Part shown: positions 15,052 through 21,820 of the stretch, piece by piece
Numbering within the stretch: the stretch's first letter is position 1
How the letters are laid out: each line of letters opens with the position of its first letter
From: Kineococcus terrestris
Lineage (GTDB): Bacteria; Actinomycetota; Actinomycetes; Actinomycetales; Kineococcaceae
DNA: 64,000 nt
Strand: one strand, 5' to 3'
Assembly (NCBI RefSeq): GCF_041020765.1
Contig: NZ_JBEUEJ010000019.1
The notes under the pieces: generated by a model
Seen by the model: only the letters and a program-made list of their open reading frames with translations
The model's database searches: none
Told to the model about the DNA's origin: nothing
Translations under genes and position numbers: made by a program

Positions 15052-16158
15052 TCACCCATCGCCGCGGCTGCGCAGGGCCAGGACGAGCGCCACCCGCCCG
15101 TCGAAGGACGCCGGGTCCGCGCCCGCCAGCTCGCGCACGCGGGCCAGCCGGTTGCGCACCGAGTTCGGGTGGACGGACAGCGCCTGCGCGGTGGCGCTCA
15201 GCGAGCCGTCCAGGGCCAGGTAGGTCTCGACCGTCGTCACGAGCCGGCTGCCGTGCCGGGCGTCGTAGCGCACCAGGGGTCCCAGGACGTGGTCGGCGAA
15301 CGGCGCGAGGTCCTCGGCCGTCATGCGCTCCAGCAGCCCGGAGAACGTCGCCAGGTCCCGCGGCCCCGCCGGCGAGCCGCGCCGCGCGGCGATGGCGAAG
15401 GCCGCCAGCCCCTCGCGCACCGAGCGGGCGACGCGCGGCAGCGGCCCGGGCCCGCCCGTCGCGTGCGGCACGGGCGGTGACGCCGCGGCCAGCGCGGCCG
15501 CGCCGGCGGCCACCGCGCCCGCGGCCGCGACGACGACCGCCACCTCGCCGATCCACCCCTCCACGTGCGGGCCCGCGACCGGGCAGGCGCGGCCCGCCGG
15601 CAGGCACAGGACGGCCAGGTCGCCGTCGAGGACGTGCGCGGGCAGCCGGTCGCGCAGCACGCCGGCGCTGGCCAGGCCCCGGCGCACGTAGTCCAGGACC
15701 CGCCCGTCCTCCCGGCGCTCGCGCCGCGCGCTCCGCGCCGCGTCGTGGACCTCCTGCAGCCTCTCGGTGAACGCGACGAACGGCAGGGTGTTCGGCACCG
15801 TGAACAGCGGCAGCCCCGCCCGCCGCGCGTCGTCCGCGAGCTCCAGCGGCGGTTCGTGCCCGCTCACGCCGACCGCCAGGCCGATGCCCGCGGCGCCCGC
15901 GCGGACCAGGGCGTCGACGAACGCGCGGCGGTCGGCGGCGGTGCGCAGGTCCGAGCCCACCGTGAGGATCAGCTCCCCGCCGCGCAGGAACGCCGACGGG
16001 TCGACGAGCTCCGTCGGGTGCGCCAGGCGCACGGCGCGGTCCAGCCCGGCCCCGCCCGTGAGCACCCGCACGTCGAAACCCGGCCACGACACGACGTCCC
16101 GCACGGTCACCGCCGGGGCGCCGCCGGGGCCCGGGAGCGCGGCGTCGGACGTCATCAC
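15052..16158 (-). CDS. PucR-family transcriptional regulator
   Basis: 368 residues. The N-terminal PucR domain (about 15-135) contains VTVRDVVSWPGFDVRVLTGG, LRGGELILTVGSDL and AGIGLAVGVSG; a poorly conserved middle follows; the C terminus (about 310-360) is the PucR helix-turn-helix with GSLSATAQALSVHPNSVRNR. PucR-type proteins control purine catabolism and related amidohydrolase genes in response to pathway intermediates. It is divergent from the NCS1 permease and deaminase operon, which fits that role. The reading frame starts GTG-ATG; a TAGTGT hexamer six bases before the GTG favours 16158. Confidence 0.87.
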   Translation of the reverse strand: MMTSDAALPGPGGAPAVTVRDVVSWPGFDVRVLTGGAGLDRAVRLAHPTELVDPSAFLRGGELILTVGSDLRTAADRRAFVDALVRAGAAGIGLAVGVSGHEPPLELADDARRAGLPLFTVPNTLPFVAFTERLQEVHDAARSARRERREDGRVLDYVRRGLASAGVLRDRLPAHVLDGDLAVLCLPAGRACPVAGPHVEGWIGEVAVVVAAAGAVAAGAAALAAASPPVPHATGGPGPLPRVARSVREGLAAFAIAARRGSPAGPRDLATFSGLLERMTAEDLAPFADHVLGPLVRYDARHGSRLVTTVETYLALDGSLSATAQALSVHPNSVRNRLARVRELAGADPASFDGRVALVLALRSRGDG

Positions 16159-16160
16159 CG

Positions 16161-16197
16161 GGAAACACTAGGGCCGCCGTGTGACGCCGGTGTTTCC
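16161..16197. promoter_or_regulatory. PucR candidate operator: GGAAACAC...GTGTTTCC inverted repeat
   Basis: Perfect 8-base arms at 16161-16168 and 16190-16197, 21 bases apart, lie between pucR and the permease gene. The left arm overlaps the predicted pucR -10 (16165-16170), so binding would shut off pucR itself. A and T are rare in this genome, which makes the arms stand out. Confidence 0.5.
16165..16170 (-). promoter_or_regulatory. Predicted -10 (TAGTGT) of pucR
   Basis: TAGTGT on the minus strand, six bases before the GTG at 16158. Confidence 0.45.
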
Positions 16198-16200
16198 GCC

Positions 16201-16220
16201 GGGTGTGGGCGCGCACACCC
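16201..16220. promoter_or_regulatory. Second dyad GGGTGTG-N6-CACACCC
   Basis: Perfect 7-base arms with a GC-only spacer, between the first dyad and the permease promoter. It shares the GTGT/ACAC core with that dyad and may be a second site for the same regulator. Confidence 0.35.
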
Positions 16221-16279
16221 CGGCGCGGCGGCGGCTGTGGGCGCCGTCAGGAACCTCCCGCGCGGGCGCGCGGCCCGCC

Positions 16280-16285
16280 TACGGT
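16280..16285 (+). promoter_or_regulatory. Candidate -10 (TACGGT) for the permease-deaminase operon
   Basis: TACGGT lies 49 bases before the permease ATG, giving a short leader that carries the GAGAGGA ribosome site. Confidence 0.35.
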
Positions 16286-16334
16286 GACCGCCGGTCCGCC
16301 CCCCGCCCCACCGGATCCCGCCGAGAGGAACCCG

Positions 16335-17636
16335 ATGGCCACCACCGGAACCCCTGCCCCCGCCGGCGCGCCGCCCGGCGTCGACACCGACTACCCGCTG
16401 AGCCCGGTCCCCGCCGCGGCCCGCAGGAGCACGACGTCCGTCGTGGTCGTCGTCCTCGGTTTCCTGTTCTTCACCCCCACCATGATCACCGGTGGGCAGG
16501 TCGCCGCGGCGTTCGACTTCTCCCGCTTCCTGCTGCTGGCCGCCGCGGCCGCCGCCGTGCTGGCCGTCTACATCGGCCTGATGGGCGCCATCAGCGCCCG
16601 CACCGGCCTGACGACGGTCCTGCTGACGCGCAGCGTGTTCGGCCGCGCCGGCGGCAAGTGGGCCTCGATCGTGCTCGGCGGCACCCAGGTCGGCTGGTAC
16701 GGCATCACCCTGGCGACGCTCACCGACCTCGTCGGCCGCGCGCTCGGCGTGCAGACCACGTGGCCGCTCGCCGTCGTGGCCGGCGTCGCCATGGCGGCCA
16801 GCGCCTACCGCGGGTTCCGCGGCATCGAGGTGCTCAGCTGGATCTCCGTGCCGCTCATGTTGGCCCTGTGCCTGTGGGTCCTCGTCCTCGCCGTCGGCGA
16901 GACCGGCGGCCCCGGTGACCTGCTGGGCCTGGAGGGCGCGGGCGGGATGAGCACCGGCGTCGCGCTCACCGCGATGATCGCCACGTTCGTCTCCGGCGGC
17001 ACCCAGATGGGCAACTGGACGCGGTTCGCCCGCTCGGGCCGCACCGCGTTCGTCAGCACCGCGGTCTGCGTCCTGCTGGCCCAGTTCGCCATGCTGGCCT
17101 TCGGCGGCGTGGGCGCCGCCGCGTTCGGGCAGGCGGACTACGCCGAGCTGCTCGTCCAGCTCGGCATCGTCGGCGCCGGCCTGCTGCTGCTGGTGCTGAA
17201 CCTGTGGACCACCAACGACAACACCGCCTACGCGTTCGGCGTCGCCGGTGCCGAGCTGTTCGAGCGCCCCGACAAGCGCCCGTTCGTCGTCGGCGGCGTG
17301 GTCCTCGGCATCGCCATCGCCGTCAGCGACCTCGGCGGCGCCCTCGTGCCCTTCCTCGTCCTGCTGGGCGTCGTCATCCCGCCGCTGGGCGGTGCGCTCA
17401 TCGGCTGGTTCTTCCTCGTCTGGCGCGGGCACGCCCCGGCCACGGACCTCGCCGGGCAGCCGCTCGTGCGCTGGAGCGCCCTGGCCGCCTACGCGGCCGG
17501 CACCGCCGCCGCCTGGGCCGGGTCCGCCTTCGACGTCGGGATCCCCGCCCTGCAGGGCGTCCTCGTCGCGGCGCTCGCGGCGCCCCTCGCGGCCGCCGTC
17601 GCCCGCCGCGCGACCCGCGCGGAGGTGGCCGCGTGA
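16335..17636 (+). CDS. NCS1-family cytosine/purine permease
   Basis: 433 residues with about 12 membrane helices, related to CodB. Family features are VVVLGFLFFTPTMITGGQVA in the first helix, the ARTGLTTVLLTRSVFGR loop and GGTQVGWYGITLATL, and the NLWTTNDNTAYAFG segment in helix 8 that belongs to the substrate site. NCS1 carriers import nucleobases or hydantoins with Na+ or H+. The ATG at 16335 sits behind GAGAGGAACCCG. The next gene, an amidohydrolase, overlaps the stop by four bases, so a nucleobase-like substrate that is then hydrolysed is likely; the exact one is unknown. Confidence 0.88.
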   Translation: MATTGTPAPAGAPPGVDTDYPLSPVPAAARRSTTSVVVVVLGFLFFTPTMITGGQVAAAFDFSRFLLLAAAAAAVLAVYIGLMGAISARTGLTTVLLTRSVFGRAGGKWASIVLGGTQVGWYGITLATLTDLVGRALGVQTTWPLAVVAGVAMAASAYRGFRGIEVLSWISVPLMLALCLWVLVLAVGETGGPGDLLGLEGAGGMSTGVALTAMIATFVSGGTQMGNWTRFARSGRTAFVSTAVCVLLAQFAMLAFGGVGAAAFGQADYAELLVQLGIVGAGLLLLVLNLWTTNDNTAYAFGVAGAELFERPDKRPFVVGGVVLGIAIAVSDLGGALVPFLVLLGVVIPPLGGALIGWFFLVWRGHAPATDLAGQPLVRWSALAAYAAGTAAAWAGSAFDVGIPALQGVLVAALAAPLAAAVARRATRAEVAA

Positions 17637-19186
17637 GCGCCCCCACCCCGGGCCCCACGGGGTCCCCGGGCACCTTCGTCCGCGCCGCCCACGTCATCAC
17701 GATGGACGCCCGCACCGGCAGCGGCCCCGTCGTCGCGAACGTGCGGTTCGCCGACGGCGTCCTCACCGGGATCGGCCCGGACGTGCGGCCGGAACCCGGC
17801 GACACGGTCCTCGACGGCACCGACCGCCTCGTCACCCCGGGGTTCGTCAACGCGCACACCCACTCCTGGGAGGCGCTGTTCAAGGGCCGCTACGACAACC
17901 TGCCGCTCGAGCTGTGGATGCTGTTCTCCTACCCGATCCTCGGCGACGCGCGGGTGTCCCCGGACCTGGTGCGCCTGCGCAGCCGGCTGTTCGCCGCCGA
18001 GTCGCTCAAGGCGGGCGTCACCACCCTCGTCGACGACGTGCTGGAGACGCCGGGGCAGGAGTTCGACCAGCTGGACGCCGTCGTCGACGCCTACGACGAG
18101 GCCGGCGTGCGCGCCAACGTCTCCGGGCACGTCATCAACCGCCCGTTCACGGACACCCTGCCGTTCCTCGGCGAGCTGCTCGACCCGGCCGTCGCCGAGC
18201 GGGTGCGGCGCGCGCCCCTGCTGAGCGCCGAGGAGTACCTGACCTTCAGCCGGGAGGCGTTCGACCGCTACCGCGGCCGCGCGGGCGGGCGGCTGCGGTA
18301 CATGGTCGCCCCGTCCGGGCCGCAGCGCTGCACCGACGACCTGCTCGCCGGGGCGACGGAGCTGGCGCTGCGCGAGGGCGCCGAGTGCCACGTCCACGTC
18401 CTGGAGACCAAGACGCAGGCCGTCACCGGGCAGGAGTCCTACGGCGCCACCCTCGTGGAGCACATGGCCCGGATCGGCGCCCTGTCGCCGGTGACGACCT
18501 TCGCGCACGGCATCTGGGTCACCCCCTCCGACGTCGAGCTCATGGCGGCGCACGGGGTCTCCGTCTCGCACAACCCCGTGTCCAACATGAAGCTCGGCTC
18601 GGGCATCGCGCCCTGGCGCGCCTACCACGACGCCGGGGTGCCCGTCGGGCTCGGCAGCGACGGCTGCTCCTCCAGCGACAGCCCGCGGATGCTCGACGTG
18701 CTCAAGGCCGCGGCCCTGCTGCACAAGGTCAGCGGCCCGGACTTCACGCGGTGGCCGACGGTGGAGGAGGTCCTGCGCGCCGGGACGGTGGGCGGTGCGC
18801 GGACCGCGCAGCTGCACACCACGACCGGCTCGCTGGAGGTGGGCAAGCGCGCGGACCTGCTGGTGTGGGACCTCGCCACCCTGGCGTTCACACCCCGCAA
18901 CGAGCTGGACCTGCAGCTCGTGCACTCCGAGAACGGCAGCTCCCTGGAATCGGTCTACGTGGACGGCCGGCTGCTCGTCGACCGCGGGCGCCTGACGACC
19001 CTCGACGAGGCCGCGCTCGTGGCCGAGCTCGCCGAGCGGCGCGAGGAGCTGCGCTCCTGGCAGGAGGGGCTGGGCCGCCTCAACGAGGTCTTCGTCCCGG
19101 CGTTCACCGCGATGCACCACCGCGCGGCCGCCCGCGACGTCGGCGTGGACCGCTGGGCCGACCGCGAGGCCCAACCCGTCGGCTGA
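17633..19186 (+). CDS. Amidohydrolase, nucleobase/triazine deaminase (TrzA/AtzA-like)
   Basis: 517 residues of the metal-dependent amidohydrolase superfamily. Metal ligands are visible in NAHTHSWEALF, CHVHVLE, TFAHGIWV and GLGSDGCSSSDSP, the set used by cytosine, guanine and triazine deaminases that hold one metal. The barrel is flanked by the usual N- and C-terminal beta-sandwich halves (TPGFVNAHT; GKRADLLVWDL). The C-terminal 60 residues extend past the typical end with a helical tail. The GTG at 17633 overlaps the permease stop (GTGA). With the permease and PucR it forms a purine-type uptake and deamination unit. Substrate not assignable. Confidence 0.8.
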   Translation: MSAPTPGPTGSPGTFVRAAHVITMDARTGSGPVVANVRFADGVLTGIGPDVRPEPGDTVLDGTDRLVTPGFVNAHTHSWEALFKGRYDNLPLELWMLFSYPILGDARVSPDLVRLRSRLFAAESLKAGVTTLVDDVLETPGQEFDQLDAVVDAYDEAGVRANVSGHVINRPFTDTLPFLGELLDPAVAERVRRAPLLSAEEYLTFSREAFDRYRGRAGGRLRYMVAPSGPQRCTDDLLAGATELALREGAECHVHVLETKTQAVTGQESYGATLVEHMARIGALSPVTTFAHGIWVTPSDVELMAAHGVSVSHNPVSNMKLGSGIAPWRAYHDAGVPVGLGSDGCSSSDSPRMLDVLKAAALLHKVSGPDFTRWPTVEEVLRAGTVGGARTAQLHTTTGSLEVGKRADLLVWDLATLAFTPRNELDLQLVHSENGSSLESVYVDGRLLVDRGRLTTLDEAALVAELAERREELRSWQEGLGRLNEVFVPAFTAMHHRAAARDVGVDRWADREAQPVG

Positions 19187-19221
19187 GCCCCGCCCGCCGC
19201 CCGCCGCGCCCGGCCGGCCCG

Positions 19222-20589
19222 CTACCGGCGGGCCAGCAGGCGGCGGCGGGCGGCGACCAGGTCGGCGACGGCCCGCTGCTCGGACGTCGTGCGCAGCTCG
19301 CCGTCCTCCACCACGACGCGGCCCTCGACCAGGAGCAGCCGCAGCGGCGGGGTGGGGCCGATGACCAGCGCGACGACGGGGTCGTCCAGGTCGGCGTGGC
19401 CCAGCCCCGTCAGGTCCCACACGGCCAGGTCGGCGCGCTTGCCCACCTCGAGGGACCCGACGTCGTCGCGGCCCAGGCACGCGGCGCCGCCCGCGGTGGC
19501 CGCCCGCAGCGCGTCGCGGGCGCTCATCGCCGCCGCGCCGCCCCGGCCGCGGGCGCTGTAGACCATCTGCCGCAGCTCGTCGACGAGACCGCCCTGCTCG
19601 CTGGAGGCGGCGCCGTCCACCCCCAGCCCCACGGGCACCCCGGCGTCCAGCAGGTCGCGGGCGCGCGCCACCCCGGCGCCCAGGCGGGCGTTGGAGCTGG
19701 GGCAGTGGGCGACGGCGCTGCCGGTGCGGGCCAGCACCGCGACGTCCGCGTCGGACAGGTGCACGCAGTGCGCGAGCCACACGTCCGGGCCCAGCCACCC
19801 CAGGTCCTCCATCACCTGCACGGGGCGGGCGCCGAAGACGCGGGCGCAGAACTCCTCCTCGTCCGCGGTCTCCGCCAGGTGGGTGTGCCGGCGGATCCCC
19901 AGCTCGGCGGCCTGCGCGGCCGTCTCGCGCAGCAGGTCCGCGCTCACCGAGAACGGTGAGCACGGAGCGGCGCCGACGCGCACCATCGCGCCGGGGGAGG
20001 GGGCGTGGTGGCGGGCCACCGCCTCCGCGGTCGCGGCCAGGACGGCGTCCACGCCCTCGACGACGGAGTCCGGCGGCAGCCCGCCCGCCGAGGCGCCCAG
20101 GTCCATCGACCCGCGCGTCGGCGCGAACCGCAGGCCGACCGTCCGCGCCGCCTCGACCGTGGCGGTGAGCTGGTCCCCGCCGTCGCGCGGGTGCAGGTAG
20201 TGGTGGTCGGTCGTGGTCGTGCAGCCGGTCAGCGCCAGCCGCGCCAGCCCGGCCCGGGCCGCGGCCTCCACGTCCTCCGCGCGCAGGCCCGCCCAGAGGG
20301 GGTAGAGCGTCGTCAGCCAGTCGAACAGGCCGGAGTCCACCGCGAACCCCCGCGTGGCCCACTGGTAGAGGTGGTGGTGGGTGTTCACGAGGCCGGGGGT
20401 CACGAGGTGACCGCGCAGGTCCAGCTCGCGGGTGCCCACCGGCAGCCGCTCCCGCAGCCGCGGGGGCGGGTCGCCGGCACCAACCGCCGCGACGACCCCG
20501 TCGTCCACCAGGACGTGACCCGTCGCGTGCTCGGTCCCCGCGGCGTCGACGGTGGCGACGGCGGCTCCGGTCAGCAGCAGGCTCGGCAT
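19222..20589 (-). CDS. 8-oxoguanine deaminase-like amidohydrolase
   Basis: 455 residues. Ligands and signature: PGLVNTHHHLYQWATRGF, the double-His motif TTTTDHHYLHP, RHTHLAET, LAHCVHL and GLGVDGAASSEQGG. This pattern is that of the 8-oxoguanine deaminase group (conversion to urate), closely related to hydroxyatrazine ethylaminohydrolases. An oxidised-purine role fits the neighbouring PucR and permease genes. It is transcribed towards the other deaminase (35-base gap, convergent). Start ATG 20589, supported by a CATGAT hexamer at the leaderless distance. Enzyme family likely; isocytosine or another substrate is possible. Confidence 0.78.
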   Translation of the reverse strand: MPSLLLTGAAVATVDAAGTEHATGHVLVDDGVVAAVGAGDPPPRLRERLPVGTRELDLRGHLVTPGLVNTHHHLYQWATRGFAVDSGLFDWLTTLYPLWAGLRAEDVEAAARAGLARLALTGCTTTTDHHYLHPRDGGDQLTATVEAARTVGLRFAPTRGSMDLGASAGGLPPDSVVEGVDAVLAATAEAVARHHAPSPGAMVRVGAAPCSPFSVSADLLRETAAQAAELGIRRHTHLAETADEEEFCARVFGARPVQVMEDLGWLGPDVWLAHCVHLSDADVAVLARTGSAVAHCPSSNARLGAGVARARDLLDAGVPVGLGVDGAASSEQGGLVDELRQMVYSARGRGGAAAMSARDALRAATAGGAACLGRDDVGSLEVGKRADLAVWDLTGLGHADLDDPVVALVIGPTPPLRLLLVEGRVVVEDGELRTTSEQRAVADLVAARRRLLARR

Positions 20590-20595
20590 GCTGGG

Positions 20596-20601
20596 ATCAT
20601 G
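20596..20601 (-). promoter_or_regulatory. Predicted -10 (CATGAT) for the 8-oxoguanine deaminase-like gene
   Basis: Six bases before the ATG at 20589. Confidence 0.4.
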
Positions 20602-20614
20602 TCAGCGGGGGACC

Positions 20615-20641
20615 GTGACCGGATCGTTCACGACCGGTCAC
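20615..20641. promoter_or_regulatory. Divergent-operator candidate GTGACCGG-N11-CCGGTCAC
   Basis: Perfect 8-base arms centred in the 97-base gap between the deaminase-like gene (left) and the esterase (right). It is close to both predicted -10 elements and could control both; no cognate regulator is adjacent. Confidence 0.45.
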
Positions 20642-20674
20642 GCAGAACGACTACGCCGTCCGGGTGGGGCGGCC

Positions 20675-20680
20675 GATGAT
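20675..20680 (+). promoter_or_regulatory. Predicted -10 (GATGAT) for the esterase gene
   Basis: Six bases before the GTG at 20687. The first base differs from the usual pyrimidine. Confidence 0.3.
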
Positions 20681-20686
20681 GCGGGC

Positions 20687-21637
20687 GTGGGGGGACTGTT
20701 CGTGAGGGGTGGGGGTGCCGACGCGCGCCGCGCGACGCGGCGCACCGTCGTCAGCGGGCTGCTGGGCGCGGGGGCGCTCGTGCTGGGCAGCGGCTTCGCG
20801 CAGCCGGGCGACGTCACCGGGCCGGTCGCCGCGCCCACCGGCGCGCCCGAGCCGGAGCAGCCGTACGACCCCGGGCCGCGCCTGCCCGCCGCCGAGCCCT
20901 CGCACGGCGGCGTGGTCTACGAGACGTTCACCAGCGCCGCGCGCGGGCGCGAGGTGACGTGGGGCCACTACGTGCCGCACGGCTTCGTGCCCGTCGGTCT
21001 GCCCGTCGTCGTCACCCTGCACGGGCGCGGCGGCGACGCCCGCTCCAGCTTCGAGTACCTGCGGATGCAGGACGCCCTGGAGCAGCACGTCGCCGGGGGC
21101 GGTGCGCCGTTCGCGCTCGCCTCGGTCGACGGGGGGCTGACGTACTGGCACCCGCGCGCGGACGGCGACGACCCCCTGCGCATGGTCACCGAGGAGCTGC
21201 TGCCGCGCCTGGCCGGCCTGGGCCTGGACACCTCCCGCTACGGCGTGCACGGCATCTCGATGGGCGGCCTCGGCGCGCTGATCATGGCGCGGGAGGCGAC
21301 CGCGGGCCGGCTGCGCGGCGACGGCGAGCTGGTGGCCGTGGCCGCCTCCAGCCCGGCGCTGTTCCCGGCCCTGGACTGGGCCAGCGAGGGGGCGTTCGAC
21401 TCCGCGGCCGACTTCGCCCGCTGGGGGGCGCTCGCGTCCGCGCCCGGGGTGCGGGGCCTGCCGATGACGGTCTCGTGCGGGGCCAGCGACAAGTTCGCCG
21501 GGCCGACGGCGACCTACCGCTCGCTGGTGCGGCCCCGCCCCGAGGGCGGCATCTCCCGCGGCGACCACACCGAGTCCTACTTCCGCGCCCGCTTCCCCGC
21601 CCAGCTCGCCTTCCTCGGCAGCCACCTCGGCGCCTGA
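20687..21637 (+). CDS. Secreted (Tat-type) esterase-D-like alpha/beta hydrolase
   Basis: About 316 residues. The N terminus has a twin-arginine signal, RRATRRTVVSG followed by LLGAGALVLGS, so a folded protein exported by Tat is expected. The rest matches the esterase/mycolyltransferase-like fold: VVVTLHGRGGDARSSFEY with the oxyanion loop, nucleophile elbow HGISMGGLGA, and a late histidine in RGDHTESYFRARFP. Substrate unknown. The GTG at 20687 is picked from the promoter spacing; GTG 20702 is an alternative that still keeps the signal peptide. It is alone on its strand and divergent from the deaminase-like gene. Confidence 0.78.
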   Translation: MGGLFVRGGGADARRATRRTVVSGLLGAGALVLGSGFAQPGDVTGPVAAPTGAPEPEQPYDPGPRLPAAEPSHGGVVYETFTSAARGREVTWGHYVPHGFVPVGLPVVVTLHGRGGDARSSFEYLRMQDALEQHVAGGGAPFALASVDGGLTYWHPRADGDDPLRMVTEELLPRLAGLGLDTSRYGVHGISMGGLGALIMAREATAGRLRGDGELVAVAASSPALFPALDWASEGAFDSAADFARWGALASAPGVRGLPMTVSCGASDKFAGPTATYRSLVRPRPEGGISRGDHTESYFRARFPAQLAFLGSHLGA

Positions 21638-21690
21638 CGGCCCGCCCTCCGGGCGGCGCCGCGCCAGGCGACCGGCACCCCGCCCCTCCC

Positions 21691-21774
21691 CACCGTGATC
21701 GTGCACGGTTGAGCACTCACCCTTCCACGATCACCGTGATCTCGCTGGGACTCCCTGCAAGATCACGGCGGGGA
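21691..21774. repeat. Dispersed palindromic element, copy 1
   Basis: An 84-base block rich in GATC dyads, between the convergent esterase and MFS genes. It contains CCGTGATC at the left, GATCACCGTGATC in the centre and the pair GTGATCT / AGATCAC (21736-21742 and 21760-21766), so two adjacent hairpins can form. The segment CACGATCACCGTGATC and the later CTGCAAGATCA are shared with copy 2 near 25.2 kb. Probably also a bidirectional terminator. Confidence 0.7.
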
Positions 21775-21820
21775 GGAGAGGTGGGGAGGGGAGGGGCGGG
21801 GTCCTCCGGAGGGCGGCGGG

